DNA of 64,000 nt from Anaerococcus ihuae (lineage in GTDB: Bacteria > Bacillota > Clostridia > Tissierellales > Peptoniphilaceae): assembly GCF_928368155.1 (NCBI RefSeq), contig NZ_CAKMRU010000001.1, forward strand, positions 502,001 through 566,000, read 5' to 3'. Shown here in pieces: positions 1-7,661 of this stretch (within the stretch, counting starts at the first letter, position 1; each line of letters starts with the position of its first letter). Position numbers and translations under genes: made by a program. The notes below the pieces were generated by a model. That model saw only the letters and a program-made list of their open reading frames with translations, was not told the origin of the DNA and ran no database searches.

Positions 1-33
1 TGAGCTTTAAATAATTTTATTCTATGTAAACGA

Positions 34-61
34 TTGACAAAATTAAAATTTGTATTATAAT
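34..61 (+). promoter_or_regulatory. Promoter of the riboflavin operon
   Basis: A perfect -35 box TTGACA (34-39) and a perfect -10 box TATAAT (56-61) are separated by 16 bp. Transcription would begin near 68, about 20 nt before the FMN aptamer, so the riboswitch lies entirely within the leader. Confidence 0.75.
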
Positions 62-85
62 AAAAGTGTAAATAAAATAACACAA

Positions 86-192
86 TTCTTCAGGGCGGGG
101 TGTGATTCCCCACCGGCGGTAAAGTCCGCGAGCTTTTTGCTGAATAGGTGAAATTCCTATACCGACAGTATAGTCTGGATGAGAGAAGATTT
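86..192 (+). promoter_or_regulatory. FMN riboswitch (RFN element)
   Basis: The conserved RFN blocks are visible in order: CTTCAGGGCGGGGTG (88-102), GATTCCCCACCGGCGGTAAA (104-123), CCGACAGTATAGTCTGGATG (162-181) and the closing GAGAGAAG. FMN binding to this aptamer controls riboflavin genes in Firmicutes. It precedes ribD and a terminator hairpin, which indicates transcription attenuation when FMN is abundant. Confidence 0.96.
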
Positions 193-216
193 TTAATTTT
201 TCTTTTAAAATAATCA

Positions 217-246
217 AGGTCCCTGGAAGGGACTTTTTCTTTTGCC
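217..246 (+). terminator. Attenuator terminator of the FMN riboswitch
   Basis: GGTCCC (219-224) pairs with GGGAC (229-233) across a short loop and is followed by TTTTTCTTTT. It lies between the aptamer and the ribD ribosome site (GGAGGAGGC, 256-264), the position of the expression-platform terminator. Confidence 0.85.
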
Positions 247-267
247 TAGAATTGTGGAGGAGGCAAG

Positions 268-1347
268 ATGAATGATAAATATTATATGAAAAAATGTTTT
301 GAACTTGCAAAAAAAGCAAGAGGAAAAACTTTAAGAAATCCACTCGTTGGTGCAGTTCTTGTAAAAAATGAAAAAATTATATCAACAGGCTTTCACCCTG
401 AATATGGGAAAGTCCATGCTGAAGTTGATTGTTTTAATAATTTAAAAGAAGATCCTGATGGAGCTGTTTTGTATGTAAATTTAGAGCCATGTTCTCATTA
501 TGGAAAGCAAGGCCCTTGCACTTTAGAAATTATAAAAAGAAATATTAAAAAGGTTATAATTTCAAACATTGATACAAATCCAAAAGTGGATGGCTTAAAA
601 GTTTTAAGAGAAAAAGGAATTGAAGTTCAAACGGGTTTACTTGAAGATGAGGGTAAAAAATTAAACGAAAAATTTTTCTTCAATATTAAATACAATAGAC
701 CATTAATTGCTCTTAAATATGCACAAACATTGGATGGGAAAATTTCTTCAAGTACAAATGATTCAAAATGGATTTCAAATGAATTTTCTAGAGAATATGT
801 TCACAAATTAAGAAATGATTATGATGCAATAATTGTAGGAAAAAACACCTTGATTCACGATAATCCTTCCTTAAATTCAAGGATAGAAGGGGGAGTTGAT
901 CCGGTTAGAATTATTGTTGACACAAATTTAGAAATTGAAGAAATTTATAAGGATTACAAGATTTTTAATTTAAATAGTGATAAAAAAACTTATATAGCTA
1001 CTTGTAAAGACACTAACAATCCTGATTTAAATTTAATTAAATGTAAAATGAAAAATAATCATGTAGACCTTATGGATTTGGTAAATAAACTTTATGAAAT
1101 GAATGTAGGATCAATTTTAGTTGAAGGCGGATCAAAGCTAAATAATGGATTTTTAGAAGAAGCTTTGGTTGATAAAATTTATGAATTTATTTCACCAAAA
1201 ATCATAGGAGGATTAGATTCAAAATCAGCTTTTTATGGGAAAGGAGTTGAAAAAATAAAAGATGCCTATGAATTTGAAATAGAAGATGTAAAAAGATTTG
1301 ATAATAATATTATGATTGAGGCAAAAAATGTTCACTGGAATATCTGA
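268..1347 (+). CDS. ribD: Bifunctional pyrimidine deaminase/reductase RibD
   Basis: RibD carries out two steps of riboflavin synthesis: deamination of 2,5-diamino-6-ribosylaminopyrimidinone 5'-phosphate and NADPH-dependent reduction of the ribosyl side chain. The N-terminal deaminase domain (about residues 1-140) has the zinc ligands H50 (HAE, with catalytic E52), C75 and C84 in the PCSHYGKQGPC block. The reductase domain begins near residue 145 (RPLIALKYAQTLDGKIS). At 359 residues it is the normal family length. ATG 268 follows GGAGGAGGC by a few bases. It is the first gene of the FMN-controlled operon, and its end overlaps ribE by 20 bp, suggesting translational coupling. Confidence 0.97.
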   Translation: MNDKYYMKKCFELAKKARGKTLRNPLVGAVLVKNEKIISTGFHPEYGKVHAEVDCFNNLKEDPDGAVLYVNLEPCSHYGKQGPCTLEIIKRNIKKVIISNIDTNPKVDGLKVLREKGIEVQTGLLEDEGKKLNEKFFFNIKYNRPLIALKYAQTLDGKISSSTNDSKWISNEFSREYVHKLRNDYDAIIVGKNTLIHDNPSLNSRIEGGVDPVRIIVDTNLEIEEIYKDYKIFNLNSDKKTYIATCKDTNNPDLNLIKCKMKNNHVDLMDLVNKLYEMNVGSILVEGGSKLNNGFLEEALVDKIYEFISPKIIGGLDSKSAFYGKGVEKIKDAYEFEIEDVKRFDNNIMIEAKNVHWNI

Positions 1348-1951
1348 GGAAATGGGAAAAATTTTATCTTTTAAAAAAATAAATGACCATGTTCAAATTG
1401 AGGTTGAAGCAAATATTGTTTTAGAAGATACAAAACTTGGAGATTCAATTATGACTGATGGGGTTTGTCTTACAGTAACTGAGATTAATGATAAAACTTA
1501 TAAGGCAGATCTTATGAATGAAAGTTTAAAAATGACCAAATTTGATAATTCTTATGTAAATAAAAAAGTAAATCTTGAAAGAGCCTTAAGACTTTCCGAT
1601 AGGCTCGATGGTCATATAGTTCAAGGTCATGTTGATGGAGTTGGTAAAATTAAAAATATCAGAGAGAATGTATTTACAATTTCTGCAAGTCCTGAAATTT
1701 GCTCTTTGATTGTAAAAAAAGGCTCTGTAGCTCTTGATGGAATTTCTCTTACTGTTTCAGATGATAAAAACACAAGTTTTGAGGTAGCTCTTATTCCTGA
1801 AACACTTGAAAGAACTAATTTTAGATATAAAAAAATTGGTGACGAAATAAATATTGAAACTGACATTATAAATAGATTTATCCAAAAATCTATGACATAT
1901 AAAAAAGAAGAAAGGCTGGATAAAAACTTTTTATTAGAAAATGGTTTTTAA
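1328..1951 (+). CDS. ribE: Riboflavin synthase, alpha chain
   Basis: The enzyme dismutates two 6,7-dimethyl-8-ribityllumazine molecules into riboflavin and the pyrimidine intermediate. The protein begins MFTGISEEMG, close to the family's MFTGIIEE start, so ATG 1328 is chosen over the upstream in-frame TTG at 1316. TGAGG just upstream can act as ribosome site inside the ribD end. The duplicated lumazine-binding fold is visible: GDSIMTDGVCLTV in the first half and KGSVALDGISLTV in the second, with GHIVQGHVDGVG between them. The 207-residue length fits. It is called ribE here; ribB and ribC are used in other naming schemes. Confidence 0.95.
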   Translation: MFTGISEEMGKILSFKKINDHVQIEVEANIVLEDTKLGDSIMTDGVCLTVTEINDKTYKADLMNESLKMTKFDNSYVNKKVNLERALRLSDRLDGHIVQGHVDGVGKIKNIRENVFTISASPEICSLIVKKGSVALDGISLTVSDDKNTSFEVALIPETLERTNFRYKKIGDEINIETDIINRFIQKSMTYKKEERLDKNFLLENGF

Positions 1952-1956
1952 AAAAT

Positions 1957-3171
1957 ATGGAAGAAATTATAAAAGCATTACAAAATAACGAAATAATTAT
2001 AGTAACTGATAATGAAGATAGGGAAAATGAAGCTGATATGATTTGTGCTGGAGAAAATGTTACTGGCGAGATGATAAATATTATGGCAAAATATGGCAGA
2101 GGTTTGATTTGCACACCAATAGGAAAAAATATTGCCAAACAATTTGATCTTAATATGATGGTTGAAAATAACACTGACAACCACCAAACAGCATTCACTG
2201 TTTCAATTGATCATGTCAATACAAAAACAGGGATTTCAGCTTTTGAAAGAGCTGAAACAATTAGGGCTCTTGCAGATGATAATACAAAACCAAGTGATTT
2301 TAGAAGACCAGGTCATGTTTTTCCTCTAGTTGCAAAAGATAGGGGAGTTTTGGAAAGAGATGGTCACACTGAAGCCACAATAGATTTGATGAAAATTTCA
2401 AATTTAAAAGAAATAGGCCTATGTTGTGAAATTATGGCTGATGATGGTCATATGTTAAGAGGGAAAGCTGTCGTTGAGCTTGCAGAAAAACTTGGAATGA
2501 AAATGACTAGTGTGTCTGAGATAAAAAAATATATAAAAGAAAATAATCTTGATTTATCAAAAAATGAAGAAGATTTCTTGGAAAAAACAAATATAATAAA
2601 CCTTCCAACAGACCATGGTGAATTTAAAGCTGTAAGTTTTTATGACAAGATTGAAAACAAAGAACACCTTGCTTTAATTAAAGGAAAAGTTGATGGAGAA
2701 AATATTTTAACAAGAATTCATTCTGAATGTTTGACAGGTGATGTCTTCTCATCACACAGATGCGATTGTGGAAATCAACTTCACAAAGCAATGGATATGA
2801 TTGATCAAAATGGATCAGGTATTATTCTTTATTTAAGACAGGAAGGAAGAGGAATTGGTTTATTTAATAAAATTAAAGCCTACCATCTTCAAGAAGAAGG
2901 ATACGATACTGTGGATGCAAATATAAAACTAGGTTTTGCACCAGATTTAAGAAATTATAAAATAGCTTGTCGTATGTTAAAAGAATTGGGAGTAAAATCA
3001 ATTGATTTGATGACAAATAATCCTGATAAAATTGAACAAGTTGAAAAATATAATATTAAAGTAAACAAAAGAGTTCCAATAGAAATACATTCAAATCATA
3101 TAGATAGGATTTATTTAAAAACAAAAGCTGACAGAATGGGTCACGATTTAAGAGAATTTAAGGAGAGATAA
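1957..3171 (+). CDS. ribBA: Bifunctional DHBP synthase / GTP cyclohydrolase II
   Basis: This fusion supplies both riboflavin precursors. The N-terminal half converts ribulose 5-phosphate to 3,4-dihydroxy-2-butanone 4-phosphate and has the acidic DNEDRENEAD loop (residues 18-27). The C-terminal half opens GTP and has zinc cysteines C258, C269 and C271 in SECLTGDVFSSHRCDCG, followed by LRQEGRGIGL. The 404 residues match Gram-positive RibA-type fusions. It lies 5 bp behind ribE, and no good Shine-Dalgarno sequence precedes ATG 1957, so coupling to ribE translation is likely. Confidence 0.96.
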   Translation: MEEIIKALQNNEIIIVTDNEDRENEADMICAGENVTGEMINIMAKYGRGLICTPIGKNIAKQFDLNMMVENNTDNHQTAFTVSIDHVNTKTGISAFERAETIRALADDNTKPSDFRRPGHVFPLVAKDRGVLERDGHTEATIDLMKISNLKEIGLCCEIMADDGHMLRGKAVVELAEKLGMKMTSVSEIKKYIKENNLDLSKNEEDFLEKTNIINLPTDHGEFKAVSFYDKIENKEHLALIKGKVDGENILTRIHSECLTGDVFSSHRCDCGNQLHKAMDMIDQNGSGIILYLRQEGRGIGLFNKIKAYHLQEEGYDTVDANIKLGFAPDLRNYKIACRMLKELGVKSIDLMTNNPDKIEQVEKYNIKVNKRVPIEIHSNHIDRIYLKTKADRMGHDLREFKER

Positions 3172-3630
3172 ATGAAAGAATATAGTGCAAATTTAGTATC
3201 AAATGGAAAAAAATATGCAATTGTTGTTGCAAGATTTAATCATTTTATAACAGATAGGCTTGTAGAAGGCTGTCTTGATACATTAAAAAGACATGAAGTA
3301 AAAGATGAAGAGATAGAACTTGTAAGAGTTCCTGGTGCTTTTGAAATTCCACTTGCAGCAAAAAAATTGGCTCATAAGGATTATGATGCAGTAATTTGTT
3401 TGGGGGCTGTCATAAGAGGAGATACTTCTCATTATGATTATGTTTGCTCAGAAGTTTCAAAAGGAATTGCAAATGTATCTCTTGAAAGCGGAAAGCCAAT
3501 TATTTTTGGAGTTGTTACAACAGATACGATTGAGCAAGCTGTTCAAAGAGCAGGAACAAAAGCTGGAAACAAGGGAAGTGATGCAGCAATATCTGCAATT
3601 GAAATGGCAAATCTAATGGATCTTATATGA
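3172..3630 (+). CDS. ribH: 6,7-dimethyl-8-ribityllumazine synthase
   Basis: RibH condenses the pyrimidinedione with dihydroxybutanone phosphate to give lumazine, the substrate of riboflavin synthase; family members form 60-meric or pentameric shells. Recognisable blocks are [14 protein letters not shown] near the N-terminus, [10 protein letters not shown], and [17 protein letters not shown], where the histidine is the catalytic one. The 152-residue length is standard. ATG 3172 directly abuts the ribBA stop codon and has AAGGAGAG just upstream. Confidence 0.96.
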   Translation: MKEYSANLVSNGKKYAIVVARFNHFITDRLVEGCLDTLKRHEVKDEEIELVRVPGAFEIPLAAKKLAHKDYDAVICLGAVIRGDTSHYDYVCSEVSKGIANVSLESGKPIIFGVVTTDTIEQAVQRAGTKAGNKGSDAAISAIEMANLMDLI

Positions 3631-4232
3631 AAATAATTTTTGACTTTGATGGAACTATCCATAAAAGTGACGAAATTTATGAAAAAGCATTTTATGATTG
3701 CCTAAAAAAATTTAAAATAAAAAAACCAAATCTTAATCCAAAATCATATCTTGGCTATCCTCCAAGAAAAATTTGGGATGATTTTCTCGATGATTCCTAT
3801 AATAAAGAAAAATTGATTGAAACAACAGGAAATTTTATGATAGAAAACATGAAAGATTTTGGTGCTTTATACGATGAAACAAAAAAAGTATTAAATATCC
3901 TAAAAAATAAACACGAACTGATAATTTTATCATCTTGCTCCAAAAAATATATAGATAGTGCAAGAAAAATATACAATTTAGATTCTTATTTTGAAAAATA
4001 TCTGGTAGGTGAAGATTATAATTATAAATCAAAAGCTGAAATTATAAAAATAGAAAAAATAGATAAATTTGTAATAGTAGGTGATAGGCTCTCTGATGTT
4101 AAGGCAGGTTTTTTGAATAATAATATATCCATTTTTGCAAAATACGGCTACGGAGAAGAAAAAGAAGGAGAGCTTGCAGATATAAAAATAGATGAAATAA
4201 GTAATCTTTTAAAAATAAAGGCCTTGAGTTAA
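3627..4232 (+). CDS. HAD-superfamily phosphatase of the riboflavin operon
   Basis: A 201-residue haloacid-dehalogenase hydrolase overlapping ribH by 4 bp (ATGA). All four HAD motifs are present: DFDGT at residues 6-10 (nucleophile and acid/base aspartates), LSSCS (motif II), the lysine in the YKSK segment (motif III) and GDRLSD (motif IV). The segment after motif I looks like a helical cap. It is the last gene before the operon terminator, so it is co-transcribed under FMN control. I infer that it may dephosphorylate the pyrimidine intermediate before lumazine synthesis, a step done by HAD enzymes such as YcsE in Bacillus. A general phosphatase role is possible. Confidence 0.85.
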   Translation: MKIIFDFDGTIHKSDEIYEKAFYDCLKKFKIKKPNLNPKSYLGYPPRKIWDDFLDDSYNKEKLIETTGNFMIENMKDFGALYDETKKVLNILKNKHELIILSSCSKKYIDSARKIYNLDSYFEKYLVGEDYNYKSKAEIIKIEKIDKFVIVGDRLSDVKAGFLNNNISIFAKYGYGEEKEGELADIKIDEISNLLKIKALS

Positions 4233-4250
4233 AACTCAAAGCCTTTTTTG
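4217..4250 (+). terminator. Riboflavin operon terminator
   Basis: AAAGGC-CTTGAGTT pairs with AACTCAA-AGCCTTTT around the HAD stop codon and is followed by a T run. The mirror half has an A run, so it may also end the convergent DUF3793 transcript. Confidence 0.8.
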
Positions 4251-4260
4251 ATTCGAATTG

Positions 4261-4806
4261 TTAACTAAGGCAAAGCTTACTTATATCATTGTAACGTTCG
4301 AACAAAATTTTATAAGATTTTTTTATGTTATTGTAATTATTAAAAATTTTTATTTTTTGATCTTCGTTGGCGTAGACTTTCCAATATCCATTTATAAGAA
4401 ATTTACTTCCTTTGTTTTCAATAAAACCAATTACATCTTCAAATGGATAACCAAGAAAAATTCCTATTTCATGTGGAAAATTTTCGATTTTATATCTAAA
4501 TTTCAAATGATTTATGCATTGATTTAGGTCATTTGTTTTATAGCCAAATGAATCTAGAAGAGATTTTGTTTTTGAATCATTTAATACGTATTTTAGCTTG
4601 TGAGGTCTGTATGCATAAATTTGAGCAGAGGATTTATTGTTATTAAGTATTTCCACGTAGACATTTTTTTCATTAAGTACTTGGTTCCACTCAAAAACCA
4701 TTTTTTCTATATCGATATTTTTAGTATTTTTAAAAGTAAACAAACTAGCAATCTTCTTATTAGCTAAAGTTTGCGATGCATAATCAATTAACAATTCTTC
4801 ATTCAT
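4261..4806 (-). CDS. DUF3793 family protein beside flavodoxin
   Basis: A 181-residue soluble protein with no signal peptide or membrane segment. The block FPHEIGIFLGYPFEDVIGFI and a later GYWKVY are the family's recognisable part. In Clostridia, DUF3793 genes are commonly found next to flavodoxin genes; here the start lies 4 bp behind the flavodoxin stop, so they share a transcript. The function is unknown. A role in iron limitation or redox balance together with the flavodoxin is inference from this linkage and from the Fur-like box upstream. Confidence 0.75.
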   Translation of the reverse strand: MNEELLIDYASQTLANKKIASLFTFKNTKNIDIEKMVFEWNQVLNEKNVYVEILNNNKSSAQIYAYRPHKLKYVLNDSKTKSLLDSFGYKTNDLNQCINHLKFRYKIENFPHEIGIFLGYPFEDVIGFIENKGSKFLINGYWKVYANEDQKIKIFNNYNNIKKSYKILFERYNDISKLCLS

Positions 4807-4810
4807 AATT

Positions 4811-5245
4811 TTAACCTAGTGCTTTAGATAAATCTATTGCTGCCTTTCTACATTCTTCTAAAGCTTCATCATCTGGATTATCGTAGGCAATAAGTCCATC
4901 ACGAACTAAATTTATTCCATTATTTTTACATCTATCTTGCCAAATATCCATCCATTCGCCATCAGCCCATTGGTAAGAACCAAAAATTAAAACAGGTTTA
5001 TTTGAAAGATGATTTTCAACACTTTCAAACATTGGTTCAAATTCAGTTTCTTCTAATTCTTCACTCCCCATAGCAGGGCAGCCAAAAGCAAATCCATCAA
5101 ATTCTTCAATTAAATCTTTTGTAAAAGAATTTGGATCAAGCATTTCAACTTCTAAATTATTTTTTTTAAGTTCATCAAAAATTTCATTAGCCATAGCTTC
5201 TGTATTTCCAGTGCCAGACCAATAAACAATAGCAATTTTCTTCAT
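4811..5245 (-). CDS. Flavodoxin
   Basis: A short-chain flavodoxin of 144 residues that carries electrons through FMN and replaces ferredoxin when iron is scarce. The phosphate-binding loop SGTGNTEAMA follows the first strand (KIAIVYW), and the FMN-stacking regions are CPAMGSEELEE and FGSYQWADGEWMD. AAAGGAGA precedes the start codon. It heads a two-gene unit with the DUF3793 protein, and its promoter carries a Fur-like palindrome. Its position directly after the riboflavin operon brings flavin supply and flavin use together. Confidence 0.94.
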   Translation of the reverse strand: MKKIAIVYWSGTGNTEAMANEIFDELKKNNLEVEMLDPNSFTKDLIEEFDGFAFGCPAMGSEELEETEFEPMFESVENHLSNKPVLIFGSYQWADGEWMDIWQDRCKNNGINLVRDGLIAYDNPDDEALEECRKAAIDLSKALG

Positions 5246-5284
5246 AAAATTAAATTTTCTCCTTTTAAATTAAAATATTTACAT

Positions 5285-5309
5285 GATACTGATAACCTAT
5301 ATCAATATC
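5285..5309. promoter_or_regulatory. Fur-like inverted repeat at the flavodoxin promoter
   Basis: GATACTGATA (5285-5294) and TATCAATATC (5300-5309) form an inverted repeat with 9 of 10 matching positions around a 5-bp centre; the core TGATA-N5-TATCA is perfect. It resembles the 7-1-7 Fur/PerR box TGATAAT-N-ATTATCA and lies right at the predicted transcription start, a repressor position. Iron-dependent repression of a flavodoxin would make sense. The regulator is inferred. Confidence 0.6.
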
Positions 5310-5316
5310 TAATCAA

Positions 5317-5345
5317 ATAATATATTATTATTTTCTTTGTGTCAA
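5317..5345 (-). promoter_or_regulatory. Promoter of the flavodoxin unit
   Basis: On the minus strand a perfect TTGACA (5345-5340) lies 17 bp from TATTAT (5322-5317). Transcription would begin near 5310, at the upstream edge of the palindrome described separately. Confidence 0.65.
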
Positions 5346-5349
5346 GTGA

Positions 5350-5682
5350 TTTTTTATTTATTTTTATAATATTATAAAAAATACTGAGATTACAATATTT
5401 TCTAAAATTTCTTATATATTAACATGATTAATAAAATTTTCTAAAAATCCAAATATTATTTTTGACTTAAATTTTATATTTATGTTCTTATATACGATAT
5501 TGGCAATTATTCTTATTTTTTTAATACTTTTTAAAAATAAAATTTGATTTAATAAAAATAAATTCAAATAAAAAATGTGCTTTATAATCTTATCATTGAT
5601 TTTTTATTCTAATTTTATTGTAAAGAACAATAATTATAATTTTTTTATTTGGGTATATTTTTATTAAGAAAGGGTGATTTAT
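5350..5682. other. AT-rich gene-free stretch before dhaK
   Basis: I see no reading frame worth calling. A small inverted repeat ATTGT-AAAGA-ACAAT (5617-5631) and a TATAAT (5635-5640) just downstream may be the operator and -10 box of the dha operon; no convincing -35 box is spaced for it. AGAAAGGGTGA (5669-5679) is the dhaK ribosome site. Confidence 0.4.
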
Positions 5683-6669
5683 ATGAAAAAAATAATTAAT
5701 GAAAAGGATAAAATCCTAAGTCAAATGTTGAATGGACTTAAAAAAGCGAATGATGACAAGGTAGAAATTAATGAAGAATTGAAAATTGTTTATAGAAAAG
5801 ATTTACCTATTAAAGGAAAAGTTGGTCTGATTTCTGGTGGTGGAAGTGGTCATGAGCCAGCTCATGCAGGATATGTTGGCGATGGCATGCTTGATTGTGC
5901 AATTTGTGGAGAAATTTTTACATCTCCAACTCCTGACCAAGTTTTGGAGGCTATAAAACTTGCTGATTCAGGAGAAGGTGTCTTTATGGTCGTAAAAAAT
6001 TACACGGGCGATGTCATGAATTTTGAAATGGCAAAAGATATGGCAGAGATGGAAGGAATAAAAGTAGATTACATCATTGTAAATGATGATGTTGCAGTTG
6101 AAGATTCTACCTATACAACTGGAAGAAGAGGAATTGCTGGTACGGTTTTTGTTCACAAGGTTTTGGGTGCTATGGCAAGAAGCGGAAAAAGTTTAGATGA
6201 ATTGAAAGCTATGGCAGAAAAAATTGTAAAAAATATTAAATCTATGGGCATGGCTGTAAAACCTTGTATTAATCCTATTTCTGGTAAGGAAAGTTTTGAA
6301 TTATCTGAAGAAGATATGGAAATTGGAATTGGAATTCATGGTGAACCAGGTATAAAACAAGAAAAAATAAAAAGTGCTGATGAAATTTCAAATGAACTTT
6401 TAGACCATATTTTAAAAGATTTTGAAAATCTTGATGGTGATTTTGTTTTGATGGTAAATGGCATGGGTCAAACAACTGAAATGGAATTATTTGTTGTAAA
6501 TAATTTCTGTCATGATTATTTGAAAGAAAAAAATATAAATGTTAAAAAAACCTATGTGGGAAACTATATGACTAGTATGGATATGGCTGGATTTTCTTTG
6601 ACTTTGTTTAAAGTTGATGAGGAAATTTTAAAATTATTACAAGAAGATGTAGATATTGTTAGGGGATAA
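5683..6669 (+). CDS. dhaK: Dihydroxyacetone kinase subunit DhaK
   Basis: DhaK binds dihydroxyacetone covalently through a histidine so that DhaL can phosphorylate it. Seen: the substrate-pocket block SGGGSGHEPAHAGYVGDGML (residues 51-70), FTSPTPDQ, and GIGIHGEPG with the covalent histidine at 219, matching position 218 of the E. coli protein. Length is 328 residues with ATG 5683, chosen over the GTG at 5674 because AGAAAGGG lies correctly upstream. It starts the dhaKLM operon and lies 1 bp before dhaL. The pathway feeds glycerol-derived dihydroxyacetone into glycolysis. Confidence 0.96.
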   Translation: MKKIINEKDKILSQMLNGLKKANDDKVEINEELKIVYRKDLPIKGKVGLISGGGSGHEPAHAGYVGDGMLDCAICGEIFTSPTPDQVLEAIKLADSGEGVFMVVKNYTGDVMNFEMAKDMAEMEGIKVDYIIVNDDVAVEDSTYTTGRRGIAGTVFVHKVLGAMARSGKSLDELKAMAEKIVKNIKSMGMAVKPCINPISGKESFELSEEDMEIGIGIHGEPGIKQEKIKSADEISNELLDHILKDFENLDGDFVLMVNGMGQTTEMELFVVNNFCHDYLKEKNINVKKTYVGNYMTSMDMAGFSLTLFKVDEEILKLLQEDVDIVRG

Positions 6670-6670
6670 G

Positions 6671-7270
6671 ATGGATAAAGAAAAAATAAAAGATAGAATA
6701 GTAAATTTATCAAATACCATAATAGAAAACGAAGAATATCTTACAGATTTGGATAGGGCAATTGGTGATGGAGACCATGGTTATAATATGGCAAAAGGAT
6801 TTAGAAAAGTTAAAGATGCCATGAATGAGGATTATAAAGATTTAAAAACTTTATTTAATAAAATTGCCATGACTTTAATATCAAATGTTGGAGGAGCAAG
6901 TGGTCCTTTGTATGGAACATTTTTTATGAAATTTGCCCAATCTCTGGATGGAGAAATAAGTTTGAATAAAGATTTATTTGCTAAAGCTTTTTCTGATGGG
7001 GTTGATGGGGTGATTATGAGAGGTAAGGCTCAAATTGGAGATAAAACCATGGTTGATGTACTCTTACCAGTTTCAGAAGCTTTGAAAAATGAATTGGATT
7101 TTGATGAAATTTTAAAACTTGCAGAAGAAAAAATGGAAGCTACTAAAGATATTAAGGCTCGAAAAGGTAGAGCTGCATATCTTGGAGAAAGATCAATAGG
7201 ACATATTGACCCTGGTGCTTACTCATCTTTTTTATGTATAAAAAGTGCAATAGGAGAAATTGATGGTTAA
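6671..7270 (+). CDS. dhaL: Dihydroxyacetone kinase subunit DhaL
   Basis: DhaL carries a permanently bound ADP that is rephosphorylated by DhaM and passes the phosphate to dihydroxyacetone on DhaK. The acidic metal/ADP site is visible as DLDRAIGDGDHGYNM, followed by the glycine-rich GGASGPLYGTFF and GKAQIGDKTMVD. The start is ATG 6671, preceded by AGGGGA; the in-frame TTG at 6656 lies inside dhaK. Length is 199 residues, as expected for the PTS-type subunit. Its stop overlaps the start of dhaM. Confidence 0.95.
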   Translation: MDKEKIKDRIVNLSNTIIENEEYLTDLDRAIGDGDHGYNMAKGFRKVKDAMNEDYKDLKTLFNKIAMTLISNVGGASGPLYGTFFMKFAQSLDGEISLNKDLFAKAFSDGVDGVIMRGKAQIGDKTMVDVLLPVSEALKNELDFDEILKLAEEKMEATKDIKARKGRAAYLGERSIGHIDPGAYSSFLCIKSAIGEIDG

Positions 7271-7661
7271 TATTTTATTAGCAAGTCATAGCAAAAAATT
7301 AGCAGAAGGTTTAAGAGAAATTCTTCTTCAAATGGCACCGGGAGTAGAAATTATTACAAGTGGTGGAGACAATGAAGGTAATATTGGATCTAATTTTGAT
7401 GAAATAAATGAGCTTATAGGAAAATATGCTAAAGACGAAGGTCTTGTTGTATTTTTTGATTTGGGTTCATCCATGCTTAATTGTCAAATGGCAATAGATA
7501 TGCTTGATGAAGAAAAAAAATCCAAAGTTTATCTTGCAGGCACACCTTTAATTGAAACAAGTGTTCAAACAGCAGTAAACGCCTCAGCAGGACAAAGTTT
7601 GGATGAAATAGTTTCTTATTTAAAAACTTTTCCAGTAAACAAATTGGATAATTTAGTCTAA
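7263..7661 (+). CDS. dhaM: PTS-dependent dihydroxyacetone kinase phosphotransferase DhaM
   Basis: DhaM is the phosphate donor to DhaL-bound ADP. Only a mannose-type EIIA domain is present (132 residues), with the phosphorylated histidine H9 in VNILLASHSKKLAEG. The HPr and enzyme I domains fused to the E. coli protein are absent, as in other Gram-positive versions. It must therefore take phosphate from general HPr, which this window encodes at 39733-39993. The start ATG 7263 overlaps the dhaL stop. The 3' end overlaps the convergent rsmI gene by 9 bp with no hairpin between them. Confidence 0.93.
   Translation: MVNILLASHSKKLAEGLREILLQMAPGVEIITSGGDNEGNIGSNFDEINELIGKYAKDEGLVVFFDLGSSMLNCQMAIDMLDEEKKSKVYLAGTPLIETSVQTAVNASAGQSLDEIVSYLKTFPVNKLDNLV

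Noticed and set aside
17-343. Minus-strand open frame of 108 codons at the start of the window
   Set aside because: It runs antisense through the FMN riboswitch and the first codons of ribD, has no ribosome site and resembles no family.
1316-1327. TTG start for ribE adding four residues
   Set aside because: The conserved family start MFTGI is at ATG 1328.
4258-4527. Plus-strand frame opposite the DUF3793 gene
   Set aside because: It is a mirror of the DUF3793 coding strand; the minus strand has a ribosome site, sensible amino-acid composition and a flavodoxin partner.
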